Source: Oenanthe sinensis | Lineage: Eukaryota > Streptophyta > Magnoliopsida > Apiales > Apiaceae | Direction of reading: 5' to 3' | Assembly (NCBI GenBank): GCA_028671895.1 | Contig: CM053809.1 | Coordinates: forward strand, 7,919,501 to 7,983,500 | DNA length: 64,000 nucleotides | Shown: positions 1 through 12,900 of the stretch, piece after piece | Position numbering within the stretch: position 1 is the stretch's first letter | Layout of the letters: each line of letters starts with the position of its first letter | Notes under the pieces: model-generated | The model's input: only the letters and a program-made list of their open reading frames with translations | Databases searched by the model: none | What the model was told of the DNA's origin: nothing | Translations under genes and position numbers: made by a program

Positions 1-3000
1 CTTGTAAACTCTTTTAGGATCATTTTTGGCGCATTTGAACATGAAAATAATTCATACCAACTTGAGACTTCATTATTGACTCGTTTGAACATGGAAACAA
101 CTTATAGCTTCATTCTTGACTCGTTTGAACATGGAAATAACTTGTAAGCTCTTTTAGGATCATTCTTGGCTCATTTAAACTTGAAAGTAATTTGTAACAA
201 CTTGAGACTTCATTCTTTACTCGTTTGAACTTGAAAACAACTTGTAGATTCATTCTTGACTCATTAGAACATGGAAACAACTTGTAAACTCTTTTAGGAT
301 CATTCTTGGCTCATTTAAACTTGAAAAAATTTTGTAACAACTTGAGACTTCATTCTTGATTCGTTTGAACATGGAAACAATTTATAGCTTCATTCTTGAC
401 TCATTTGAACATGGAAATAACTTGTAAACTCTTTTAGGATCATTCTTGGCTCGTTTGAACTTCAAAGTAATTTGTAACAACTTGAGACTTCATTCCTTAC
501 TCGTTTGAACTTGAAATCAACTTGTAGATTCATTCTTGACTCATTAGAACATGGAAACAACTTGTAACTCTTTTAGGATCATTTTTGGCGCATTTGAACA
601 TGAAAATAATTCATACCAACTTGAGATTTCATTATTGACTCGTTTGAACATTGAAACAACTTATAGCTTCATTCTTGACTTGTTTGAACATGGAAATAAC
701 TTGTAAACTCTTTTAGGATCATTCTTGGCTAATTTGAACTTGAAAGTAATTTGTAACAACTTGAGACTTCGTTCTTTACTCGTTTGAACTTGAAATCAAC
801 TTGTAGATTCATTCTTGACCCATTAGAACAAGGAAACAACTTGTGAACTCTTTTAGGATCATTTTTGGCGCATTTGAACATGAAATTCATACCAACTTGA
901 GACTTCATTATTGACTAGTTTGAACATGGAAACAACTTATAGCTTCATTCTTGACTCGTTTGAACATGGAAATAACTTGTAAACTCTTTTAGGATCATTC
1001 TTGGCTCATTTAAACTTGAAAGTAATTTGTAACAACTTGAGACTTCATTCTTTACTCGTTTGAACTTGAAAACAACTTGTAGATTCATTCTTGACTCATT
1101 AGAACATGGAAACAACTTGTAAACTCTTTTAGGATCATTTTTGGCGCATTTGAACATGAAAATAATTCATACCAACTTGAGACTTCATTATTGACTCGTT
1201 TGAACATGGAAACAACTTATAGCTTCATTCTTGACTCGTTTGAACATGGAAATAACTTGTAAACTCTTTTAGGATCATTCTTGGGTAATTTGAGCTTGAA
1301 AGTAATTTGTAACAACTTGAGACTTCATTATTTACTCGTTTGAACTTGAAATCAACTTGTAGATTCATTCTTGACTCATTAGAACATGGAAACAACTTGT
1401 AAACTCTTTTAGGATCATTTTTGGCGCATTTGAACATGAAAATAATTCATACCAACTTGAGACTTCATTATTGACTCGTTTGAACATGGAAACAACTTAT
1501 AGCTTCATTCTTGACTCGTTTGAACATGGAAATAACTTGTAAACTCTTTTAGGATCATTCTTAGCTAATTTGAACTTGAAAGTAATTTGTAACAACTTGA
1601 GACTTCATTATTTACTCGTTTGAACTTGAAATCAACTTGTAGATTCATTCTTGACTCATTAGAACATGGAAACAACTTGTAACTCTTTTAGGATCATTTT
1701 TGGCGCATTTGAACATGAAAATAATTCATACCAACTTGAGACTTCATTCTTGACTCGTTTGAACATGGAAATAACTTGTAAACTCTTTTAGGATCATTCT
1801 TGGCTCATTTGAACTTGAAAGTAATTTGTAACAACTTGAGACTTCATTCTTTACTCGTTTGAACTTGAAAACAACTTGTAGATTTATTCTTGACTCATTT
1901 GAACATGGAAACAACATGTAAACCCTTTTAAGATCATTCTTGGCTCATTTGAACTTGAAAATAATTTGTAACAACTTGAGACTTCATTCTTTACTCGTTT
2001 GAACTTGAAAACAACCTGTAGATTCATTATTGACTCATTAGAACATGGAAACAACTTGTAAACTCTTTTAGGATCATTCTTGGCTCATTTGATCTTGAAC
2101 ATAATTTTTAACAACTTTAGACTTCATTCTTTAGTCGTTTGAACTTGAAAATAACTTGTAGATTCATTCTTGACTCATTTAGAACATGGAAACAACTTGT
2201 AAACTCTTTTAGGATCATTTTTGGCTCATTTGAACATGAAAATAATTCATACCAACTTGAGACTTCATTATTGACTCGTTTGAACATGGAAACAACTTAT
2301 AGCTTCATTCTTGACTCGTTTGAACATGGAAATAACTTGTAAACTCTTTTAGGATCATTCTTGGCTCAGTTGACCTTGAAAATAATTTGTAACAACTTGA
2401 GACTTCATTCTTGATTCATTTGAACATGGAAACGACTTATAGCTTCATTCTTGACTCGTTTAAACATGGAAACAACTTGTTAACCCTTTTAGGATCATTC
2501 TTGGCTCATTTAAACTTGAAAATAATTTGTAACAACTTGAGACTTCATTCTTTACTCGTTTGAACTTGAAAACAACTTGTAGATTCATTCTTGACTCATT
2601 AGAACATGGAAAAAACTTGTAAACTCTTTTAGGATCATTTTTGGCGCATTTGAACATGAAAATAATTCATACCAACTTGAGACTTCATTATTGACTCGTT
2701 TGAACATGGAAACAACTTATAGCTTCATTCTTGACTCATTTGAACATGGAAATAACTTGTAAACTCTTTTAGGATCATTCTTGGCTCATTTGAACTTCAA
2801 AGTAATTTGTAACAACTTGAGACTTCATTCTTTACTCGTTTGAACTTGAAATCAACTTGTAGATTCATTCTTGACTCATTAGAACATGGAAACAACTTGT
2901 AACTCTTTTAGGATCATTTTTGGCGCATTTGAACATGAAAATAATTCATACCAACTTGAGATTTCATTATTGACTCGTTTGAACATTGAAACAACTTATA

Positions 3001-4950
3001 GCTTCATTCTTGACTCGTTTGAACATGGAAATAACTTGTAAACTCTTTTAGGATCATTCTTGGCTAATTTGAACTTGAAAGTAATTTGTAACAACTTGAG
3101 ACTTCATTCTTTACTCGTTTGAACTTGAAATCAACTTGTAAATTCATTCTTGACTCATTAGAACATGGAAATAACTTGTGAACTCTTTTAGGATCATTTT
3201 TGGCGCATTTGAACATGAAAATAATTCATACCAACTTGAGACTTCATTATTGACTCGTTTGAACATGGAAACAACTTATAGCTTCATTCTTGACTCGTTT
3301 GAACATGGAAATAACTTGTAAACTCTTTTAGGATCATTCTTGGCTCATTTAAACTTGAAAGTAATTTGTAACAACATGAGACTTCATTCTTTACTCGTTT
3401 GAACTTGAAAACAACTTGTAGATTCATTCTTGACTCATTAGAACATGGAAACAACTTGTAAGCTCTTTTAGGATCATTTTTGGCGCATTTGAACATGAAA
3501 ATAATTCATACCAACTTGAGACTTCATTATTGACTCGTTTGAACATGGAAACAACTTATAGCTTCATTCTTGACTCGTTTGAACATGGAAATAACTTGTA
3601 AACTCTTTTAGGATCATTCTTGGCTAATTTGAACTTGAAAGTAATTTGTAACAACTTGAGACTTCATTATTTACTCGTTTGAACTTGAAATCAACTTGTA
3701 GATTCATTCTTGACTCATTAGAACATGGAAACAATTTGTAAACTCTTTTAGGATCATTTTTGGCGCATTTGAACATGAAAATAATTCATACCAACTTGAG
3801 ACTTCATTATTGACTCGTTTGAACATGGAAACAACTTATAGCTTCATTCTTGACTCGTTTGAACATGGAAATAACTTGTAAACTCTTTTACGATCATTCT
3901 TGGCTCATTTAAACTTGAAAATAATTTGTAACAACTTGAGACTTCATTCTTTACTCGTTTGAACTTGAAAACAACTTGTAGATTCATTCATGACTCATTA
4001 GAACATGGAAACAACTTGTAAACTCTTTTAGGATCATTTTTGGCGCATTTGAACATGAAAATAATTCATAACAACTTGAGACTTCATTATTGACTCGTTT
4101 GAACATGGAAACAACTTATAGCTTCATTCTTGACTCGTTTGAACATGGTAATAACTTGTAAACTCTTTTAGGATCATTCTTGGCTCAGTTGACCTTGAAA
4201 ATAATTTGTAACAACTTGAGACTTCATTCTTGATTCGTTTGAACATGGAAACGACTTATAGCTTCATTCTTGACTCGTTTGAACATGGAAATAACTTATA
4301 AACTCTTTTAGGATCATTCTTTGCTCATTTGAACTTGAAAGTAATTTGTAACAACTTGAGACTTCATTCTTTACTCGTTTGAACTTGAAAACAACTTGTA
4401 GATTTATTCTTGACTCATTTGAACATGGAAACAACATGTAAACCCTTTTAGGATCATTCTTGGCTCATTTGAACTTGAAAATAATTTGTAACAACTTGAG
4501 ACTTCATTCTTTACTCGTTTGAACTTGAAAACAACTGGTAGATTCATTATTGACTCATTAGAACATGGAAACAACTTGTAAACTCTTTTAGGATCATTCT
4601 TGGCTCATTTGATCTTGAACATAATTTTTAACAACTTTAGACTTCATTCTTTAGTCGTTTGAACTTGAAAATAACTTGTAGATTCATTCTTGACTCATTT
4701 AGAAGATGGAAACAACTTGTAAACTCTTTTAGGATCATTTTTGGCTCATTTGAACATGAAAATAATTCATACCAACTTGAGACTTCATTATTGACTCGTT
4801 TGAACATGAAAACAACTTATAGCTTCATTCTTGACTCGTTTGAACATGGAAATAACTTGTAAACTCTTTTAGGATCATTCTTGGCTCAGTTGACCTTGAA
4901 AATAATTTGTAACAACTTGAGACTTCATTCTTGATTCATTTGAACATGGA
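1..4950. repeat. 8.2-kb super-repeat, copy 1 segment
   Basis: Matches 8213-12900 unit for unit. The shared rare variant GGGTAATTTGAGCTTG lies at 1283 and again at 9501 (offset 8218). Other shared markers are AACATGTAAACCCTTTTAAG (1914 and 10132), CATGGTAATAAC (4144 and 12082) and TTTGCTCATTTGAAC near 4320 and 12260. Copy 1 has a private 5-bp deletion at about 885 (ATGAAATTCATACC). Boundaries are approximate because flanking units belong to the same family. Confidence 0.8.
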
Positions 4951-7900
4951 AACGACTTATAGCTTCATTCTTGACTCGTTTAAACATGGAAACAACTTGT
5001 TAACTCTTTTAGGATCATTCTTGGCTCATTTAAACTTGAAAATAATTTGTAACAACTTGAGACTTCATTCTTTACTCGTTTGAACTTGAAAACAACTTGT
5101 AGATTCATTCTTGACTCATTAGAACATGGAAAAAACTTGTAAACTCTTTTAGGATCATTTTTGGCGCATTTGAACATGAAAATAATTCATACCAACTTGA
5201 GACTTCATTATTGACTCGTTTGAACATGGAAACAACTTATAGCTTCATTCTTGACTCGTTTGAACATGGAAATAACTTGTAAACTCTTTTAGGATCATTC
5301 TTGGCTAATTTGAACTTGAAAGTAATTTGTAACAACTTGAGACTTCATTATTTACTCGTTTGAACTTGAAATCAACTTGTAGATTCATTCTTGACTCATT
5401 AGAACATGGAAACAACTTGTAAACTCTTTTAGGATCATTTTTGGCGCATTTGAACATGAAAATAATTCATACCAACTTGAGACTTCATTATTGACTCGTT
5501 TGAACATTGAAACAACTTATAGCTTCATTCTTGACTCGTTTGAACATGGAAATAACTTGTAAACTCTTTTACGATCATTCTTGGCTCATTTAAACTTGAA
5601 AATAATTTGTAACAACTTGAGACTTCATTCTTTACTCGTTTGAACTTGAAAACAACTTGTAGATTCATTCTTGACTCATTTGAACATGGAAATAACTTGT
5701 AAACTCTTTTAGGATCATTCTTGGCTCGTTTGAACTTCAAAGTAATTTGTAACAACTTGAGATTTCATTCTTTACTCATTTGAACTTGAAATCAACTTGT
5801 AGATTCATTCTTGACTCATTAGAACATGGAAACAACTTGTAACTCTTTTAGGATCATTTTTGGCGCATTTGAACATGAAAATAATTCATACCAACTTGAA
5901 ATTTCATTATTGACTCGTTTGAACATTGAAACAACTTATAGCTTCATTCTTGACTTGTTTGAACATGGAAATAACTTGTAAACTCTTTTAGGATCATTCT
6001 TGGCTAATTTGAACTTGAAAGTAATTTGTAACAACTTGAGACTTCATTCTTTACTCGTTTGAACTTGAAAACAACTGGTAGATTCATTATTGACTCATTA
6101 GAACATGGAAACAACTTGTAAACTCTTTTAGGATCATTCTTGGCTCATTTGATCTTGAACATAATTTTTAACAACTTTAGACTTCATTCTTTAGTCGTTT
6201 GAACTTGAAAATAACTTGTAGATTCATTCTTGACTCATTTAGAACATGGAAACAACTTGTAAACTCTTTTAGGATCATTTTTGGCTCATTTGAACATGAA
6301 AATAATTCATACCAACTTGAGACTTCATTATTGACTCGTTTGAACATTGAAACAACATATAGCTTCATTCTTGACTTGTTTGAACATGGAAATAACTTGT
6401 AAACTCTTTTAGGATCATTCTTGGCTAATTTGAACTTGAAAGTAATTTGTAACAACTTGAGACTTCATTCTTTATTCGTTTGAACTTGAAATCAACTTGT
6501 AGATTCATTCTTGACTCATTAGAACATGGAAACAACTTGTGAACTCTTTTAGGATCATTTTTGGCGCATTTGAACTTGAAAATAATTTGTAACAACTTGA
6601 GACTTCATTCTTTACTCGTTTGAACTTGAAAACAACTGGTAGATTCATTATTGACTCATTAGAACATGGAAACAACTTGTAAACTCTTTTAGGATCATTC
6701 TTGGCTCATTTGATCTTGAACATAATTTTTAACAACTTTAGACTTCATTCTTTAGTCGTTTGAACTTGAAAATAACTTGTAGATTCATTCTTGACTCATT
6801 TAGAAGATGGAAACAACTTGTAAACTCTTTTAGGATCATTTTTGGCTCATTTGAACATGAAAATAATTCATACCAACTTGAGACTTCATTATTGACTCGT
6901 TTGAACATGGAAACAACTTATAGCTTCATTCTTGACTCGTTTGAACATGGAAATAACTTGTAAACTCTTTTAGGATCATTCTTGGCTCAGTTGACCTTGA
7001 AAATAATTTGTAACAACTTGAGACTTCATTCTTGATTCATTTGAACATGGAAACGACTTATAGCTTCATTCTTGACTCGTTTAAACATGGAAACAACTTG
7101 TTAACTCTTTTAGGATCATTCTTGGCTCATTTAAACTTGAAAATAATTTGTAACAACTTGAGACTTCATTCTTTACTCGTTTGAACTTGAAAACAACTTG
7201 TAGATTCATTCTTGACTCATTAGAACATGGAAAAAACTTGTAAACTCTTTTAGGATCATTTTTGGCGCATTTGAACATGAAAATAATTTGTAACAACTTG
7301 AGACTTCATTCTTGACTCGTTTGAACATGGAAACAACTTATAGCTTCATTCTTGACTCGTTTGAACATGGAAATAACTTGTAAACTCTTTTAGGATCATT
7401 CTTGGCTAATTTGAACTTGAAAGTAATTTGTAACAACTTGAGACTTCATTATTTACTCGTTTGAACTTGAAATCAACTTGTAGATTCATTCTTGACTCAT
7501 TAGAACATGGAAACAACTTGTAAACTCTTTTAGGATCATTTTTGGCGCATTTGAACATGAAAATAATTCATACCAACTTGAGACTTCATTATTGACTCAT
7601 TTGAACATGGAAACAACTTATAGCTTCATTCTTGACTCGTTTGAACATGGAAATAACTTGTAAACTCTTTTACGATCATTCTTGGCTCATTTAAACTTGA
7701 AAATAATTTGTAACAACTTGAGACTTCATTCTTTACTCATTTGAACTTGAAAACAACTTGTAGATTCATTCTTGACTCATTTGAACATGGAAATAACTTG
7801 TAAACTCTTTTAGGATCATTCTTGGCTCGTTTGAACTTCAAAGTAATTTGTAACAACTTGAGACTTCATTCTTTACTCGTTTGAACTTGAAATCAACTTG

Positions 7901-8212
7901 TAGATTCATTCTTGACTCATTAGAACATGGAAACAACTTGTAACTCTTTTAGGATCATTTTTGGCGCATTTGAACATGAAAATAATTCATACCAACTTGA
8001 GATTTCATTATTGACTCGTTTGAACATTGAAACAACTTATAGCTTCATTCTTGACTTGTTTGAACATGGAAATAACTTGTAAACTCTTTTAGGATCATTC
8101 TTGGCTAATTTGAACTTGAAAGTAATTTGTAACAACTTGAGACTTCATTCTTTATTCGTTTGAACTTGAAATCAACTTGTAGATTCATTCTTGACTCATT
8201 AGAACATGGAAA
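4460..8212. repeat. 2.1-kb tandem duplication
   Basis: Two copies at a 2101-bp offset, about 4460-6560 and 6561-8212. Both carry the variant TCATTTAGAAGATGG (near 4700 and 6800), GTTAACTCTTTTAGG (near 5000 and 7100) and CTTTTACGATCATTC (5571 and 7672). An additional GATCTTGAACATAATTTTT module near 6150 precedes the second copy. The odd base in the offset reflects one-base module slips. Confidence 0.7.
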
Positions 8213-11200
8213 CAACTTGTGAACTCTTTTAGGATCATTTTTGGCGCATTTGAACATGAAAATAATTCATACCAACTTGAGACTTCATTATTGACTCGTT
8301 TGAACATGGAAACAACTTATAGCTTCATTCTTGACTCGTTTGAACATGGAAATAACTTGTAAACTCTTTTAGGATCATTCTTGGCTCATTTAAACTTGAA
8401 AGTAATTTGTAACAACTTGAGACTTCATTCTTTACTCGTTTGAACTTGAAAACAACTTGTAGATTCATTCTTGACTCATTAGAACATGGAAACAACTTGT
8501 AAACTCTTTTAGGATCATTCTTGGCTCATTTAAACTTGAAAAAATTTTGTAACAACTTGAGACTTCATTCTTGATTCGTTTGAACATGGAAACAACTTAT
8601 AGCTTCATTCTTGACTCATTTGAACATGGAAATAACTTGTAAACTCTTTTAGGATCATTCTTGGCTCGTTTGAACTTCAAAGTAATTTGTAACAACTTGA
8701 GACTTCATTCTTTACTCGTTTGAACTTGAAATCAACTTGTAGATTCATTCTTGACTCATTAGAACATGGAAACAACTTGTAACTCTTTTAGGATCATTTT
8801 TGGCGCATTTGAACATGAAAATAATTCATACCAATTTGAGATTTCATTATTGACTCGTTTGAACATTGAAACAACTTATAGCTTCATTCTTGACTTGTTT
8901 GAACATGGAAATAACTTGTAAACTCTTTTAGGATCATTCTTGGCTAATTTGAACTTGAAAGTAATTTGTAACAACTTGAGACTTCATTCTTTACTCGTTT
9001 GAACTTGAAATCAACTTGTAGATTCATTCTTGACTCATTAGAACATGGAAACAACTTGTGAACTCTTTTAGGATCATTTTTGGCGCATTTGAACATGAAA
9101 ATAATTCATACCAACTTGAGACTTCATTATTGACTCGTTTGAACATGGAAACAACTTATAGCTTCATTCTTGACTCGTTTGAACATGGAAATAACTTGTA
9201 AACTCTTTTAGGATCATTCTTGGCTCATTTAAACTTGAAAGTAATTTGTAACAACTTGAGACTTCATTCTTTACTCGTTTGAACTTGAAAACAACTTGTA
9301 GATTCATTCTTGACTCATTAGAACATGGAAACAACTTGTAAACTCTTTAGGATCATTTTTGGCGCAGTTGAACATGAAAATAATTCATACCAACTTGAGA
9401 CTTCATTATTGACTCGTTTGAACATGGAAACAACTTATAGCTTCATTCTTGACTCGTTTGAACATGGAAATAACTTGTAAACTCTTTTAGGATCATTCTT
9501 GGGTAATTTGAGCTTGAAAGTAATTTGTAACAACTTGAGACTTCATTATTTACTCGTTTGAACTTGAAATCAACTTGTAGATTCATTCTTGACTCATTAG
9601 AACATGGAAACAACTTGTAAACTCTTTTAGGATCATTTTTGGCGCATTTGAACATGAAAATAATTCATACCAACTTGAGACTTCATTATTGACTCGTTTG
9701 AACATGGAAACAACTTATAGCTTCATTCTTGACTCGTTTGAACATGGAAATAACTTGTAAACTCTTTTAGGATCATTCTTGGCTAATTTGAACTTGAAAG
9801 TAATTTGTAACAACTTGAGACTTCATTATTTACTCGTTTGAACTTGAAATCAACTTGTAGATTCATTCTTGACTCATTAGAACATGGAAACAACTTGTAA
9901 CTCTTTTAGGATCATTTTTGGCGCATTTGAACATGAAAATAATTCATACCAACTTGAGACTTCATTCTTGACTCGTTTGAACATGGAAATAACTTGTAAA
10001 CTCTTTTAGGATCATTCTTGGCTCATTTGAACTTGAAAGTAATTTGTAACAACTTGAGACTTCATTCTTTACTCGTTTGAACTTGAAAACAACTTGTAGA
10101 TTTATTCTTGACTCATTTGAACATGGAAACAACATGTAAACCCTTTTAAGATCATTCTTGGCTCATTTGAACTTGAAAATAATTTGTAACAACTTGAGAC
10201 TTCATTCTTTACTCGTTTGAACTTGAAAACAACCTGTAGATTCATTATTGACTCATTAGAACATGGAAACAACTTGTAAACTCTTTTAGGATCATTCTTG
10301 GCTCATTTGATCTTGAACATAATTTTTAACAACTTTAGACTTCATTCTTTAGTCGTTTGAACTTGAAAATAACTTGTAGATTCATTCTTGACTCATTTAG
10401 AACATGGAAACAACTTGTAAACTCTTTTAGGATCATTTTTGGCTCATTTGAACATGAAAATAATTCATACCAACTTTAGACTTCATTATTGACTCGTTTG
10501 AACATGGAAACAACTTATAGCTTCATTCTTGACTCGTTTGAACATGGAAATAACTTGTAAACTCTTTTAGGATCATTCTTGGCTCAGTTGACCTTGAAAA
10601 TAATTTGTAACAACTTGAGACTTCATTCTTGATTCATTTGAACATGGAAACGACTTATAGCTTCATTCTTGACTCGTTTAAACATGGAAACAACTTGTTA
10701 ACTCTTTTAGGATCATTCTTGGCTCATTTAAACTTGAAAATAATTTGTAACAACTTGAGACTTCATTCTTTACTCGTTTGAACTTGAAAACAACTTGTAG
10801 ATTCATTCTTGACTCATTAGAACATGGAAAAAACTTGTAAACTCTTTTAGGATCATTTTTGGCGCATTTGAACATGAAAATAATTCATACCAACTTGAGA
10901 CTTCATTATTGACTCGTTTGAACATGGAAACAACTTATAGCTTCATTCTTGACTCATTTGAACATGGAAATAACTTGTAAACTCTTTTAGGATCATTCTT
11001 GGCTCATTTGAACTTCAAAGTAATTTGTAACAACTTGAGACTTCATTCTTTACTCGTTTGAACTTGAAATCAACTTGTAGATTCATTCTTGACTCATTAG
11101 AACATGGAAACAACTTGTAACTCTTTTAGGATCATTTTTGGCGCATTTGAACATGAAAATAATTCATACCAACTTGAGACTTCATTATTGACTCGTTTGA

Positions 11201-12900
11201 ACATTGAAACAACTTATAGCTTCATTCTTGACTCGTTTGAACATGGAAATAACTTGTAAACTCTTTTAGGATCATTCTTGGCTAATTTGAACTTGAAAGT
11301 AATTTGTAACAACTTGAGACTTCATTCTTTACTCGTTTGAACTTGAAATCAACTTGTAGATTCATTCTTGACTCATTAGAACATGGAAATAACTTGTGAA
11401 CTCTTTTAGGATCATTTTTGGCGCATTTGAACATGAAAATATTTCATACCAACTTGAGACTTCATTATTGACTCGTTTGAACATGGAAACAACTTATAGC
11501 TTCATTCTTGACTCGTTTGAACATGGAAATAACTTGTAAACTCTTTTAGGATCATTCTTGGCTCATTTAAACTTGAAAGTAATTTGTAACAACTTGAGAC
11601 TTCATTCTTTACTCGTTTGAACTTGAAAACAACTTGTAGATTCATTCTTGACTCATTAGAACATGGAAACAACTTGTAAACTCTTTTAGGATCATTTTTG
11701 GCGCATTTGAACATGAAAATAATTCATACCAACTTGAGACTTCATTATTGACTCGTTTGAACATGGAAACAACTTATAGCTTCATTCTTGAGTCGTTTGA
11801 ACATGGAAATAACTTGTAAACTCTTTTAGGATCATTCTTGGCTAATTTGAACTTGAAAGTAATTTGTAACAACTTGAGACTTCATTATTTACTCGTTTGA
11901 ACTTGAAAACAACTTGTAGATTCATTCATGACTCATTAGAACATGGAAACAACTTGTAAACTCTTTTAGGATCATTTTTGGCGCATTTGAACATGAAAAT
12001 AATTCATAACAACTTGAGACTTCATTATTGACTCGTTTGAACATGGAAACAACTTATAGCTTCATTCTTGACTCGTTTGAACATGGTAATAACTTGTAAA
12101 CTCTTTTAGGATCATTCTTGGCTCAGTTGACCTTGAAAATAATTTGTAACAACTTGAGACTTCATTCTTGATTCGTTTGAACATGGAAACGACTTATAGC
12201 TTCATTCTTGACTCGTTTGAACATGGAAATAACTTATAAACTCTTTTAGGATCATTCTTTGCTCATTTGAACTTGAAAGTAATTTGTAACAACTTGAGAC
12301 TTCATTCTTTACTCGTTTGAACTTGAAAACAACTTGTAGATTTATTCTTGACTCATTTGAACATGGAAACAACATGTAAACCCTTTTAAGATCATTCTTG
12401 GCTCATTTGAACTTGAAAATAATTTGTAACAACTTGAGACTTCATTCTTTACTCGTTTGAACTTGAAAACAACTGGTAGATTCATTATTGACTCATTAGA
12501 ACATGGAAACAACTTGTAAACTCTTTTAGGATCATTCTTGGCTCATTTGATCTTGAACATAATTTTTAACAACTTTAGACTTCATTCTTTAGTCGTTTGA
12601 ACTTGAAAATAACTTGTAGATTCATTCTTGACTCATTTAGAACATGGAAACAACTTGTAAACTCTTTTAGGATCATTTTTGGCTCATTTGAACATGAAAA
12701 TAATTCATACCAACTTGAGACTTCATTATTGACTCGTTTGAACATGGAAACAACTTATAGCTTCATTCTTGACTCGTTTGAACATGGAAATAACTTGTAA
12801 ACTCTTTTAGGATCATTCTTGGCTCAGTTGACCTTGAAAATAATTTGTAACAACTTGAGACTTCATTCTTGATTCGTTTGAACATGGAAACGACTTATAG
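8213..12900. repeat. 8.2-kb super-repeat, copy 2 segment
   Basis: Second copy of the 1-4950 block. The offset is 8218 bp up to about 11890 and 7938 bp after it, so this copy lacks one 280-bp dimer, the one corresponding to about 3675-3955. It also carries a private 1-bp loss at about 9350 (CTCTTTAGG for CTCTTTTAGG). The block around the CATGGTAATAAC marker recurs a third time at 15300 (offset 3218), so parts of it have been copied again. Confidence 0.78.

Noticed and set aside
945..1157. Dozens of near-identical 65-92 residue minus-strand ORFs beginning MFKCAKNDPKR or similar, here and across both satellite arms
   Set aside because: They coincide with the A'-C-B-A modules of the satellite and repeat at its 140-bp multiples. 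The 140-bp unit is not a multiple of three, so no frame stays open beyond about one and a half units. No promoter, conserved domain or codon-level constraint is visible, so they are by-products of DNA repetition.
2139..2342. Recurring plus-strand 67-residue ORFs beginning MNLKITCRFILDSF, on the strand opposite to the MFKC family
   Set aside because: They arise only where a 1-bp longer module (CATTTAGAAC) shifts the frame, and they copy with the higher-order repeats. This is best explained as chance open frames in duplicated DNA.
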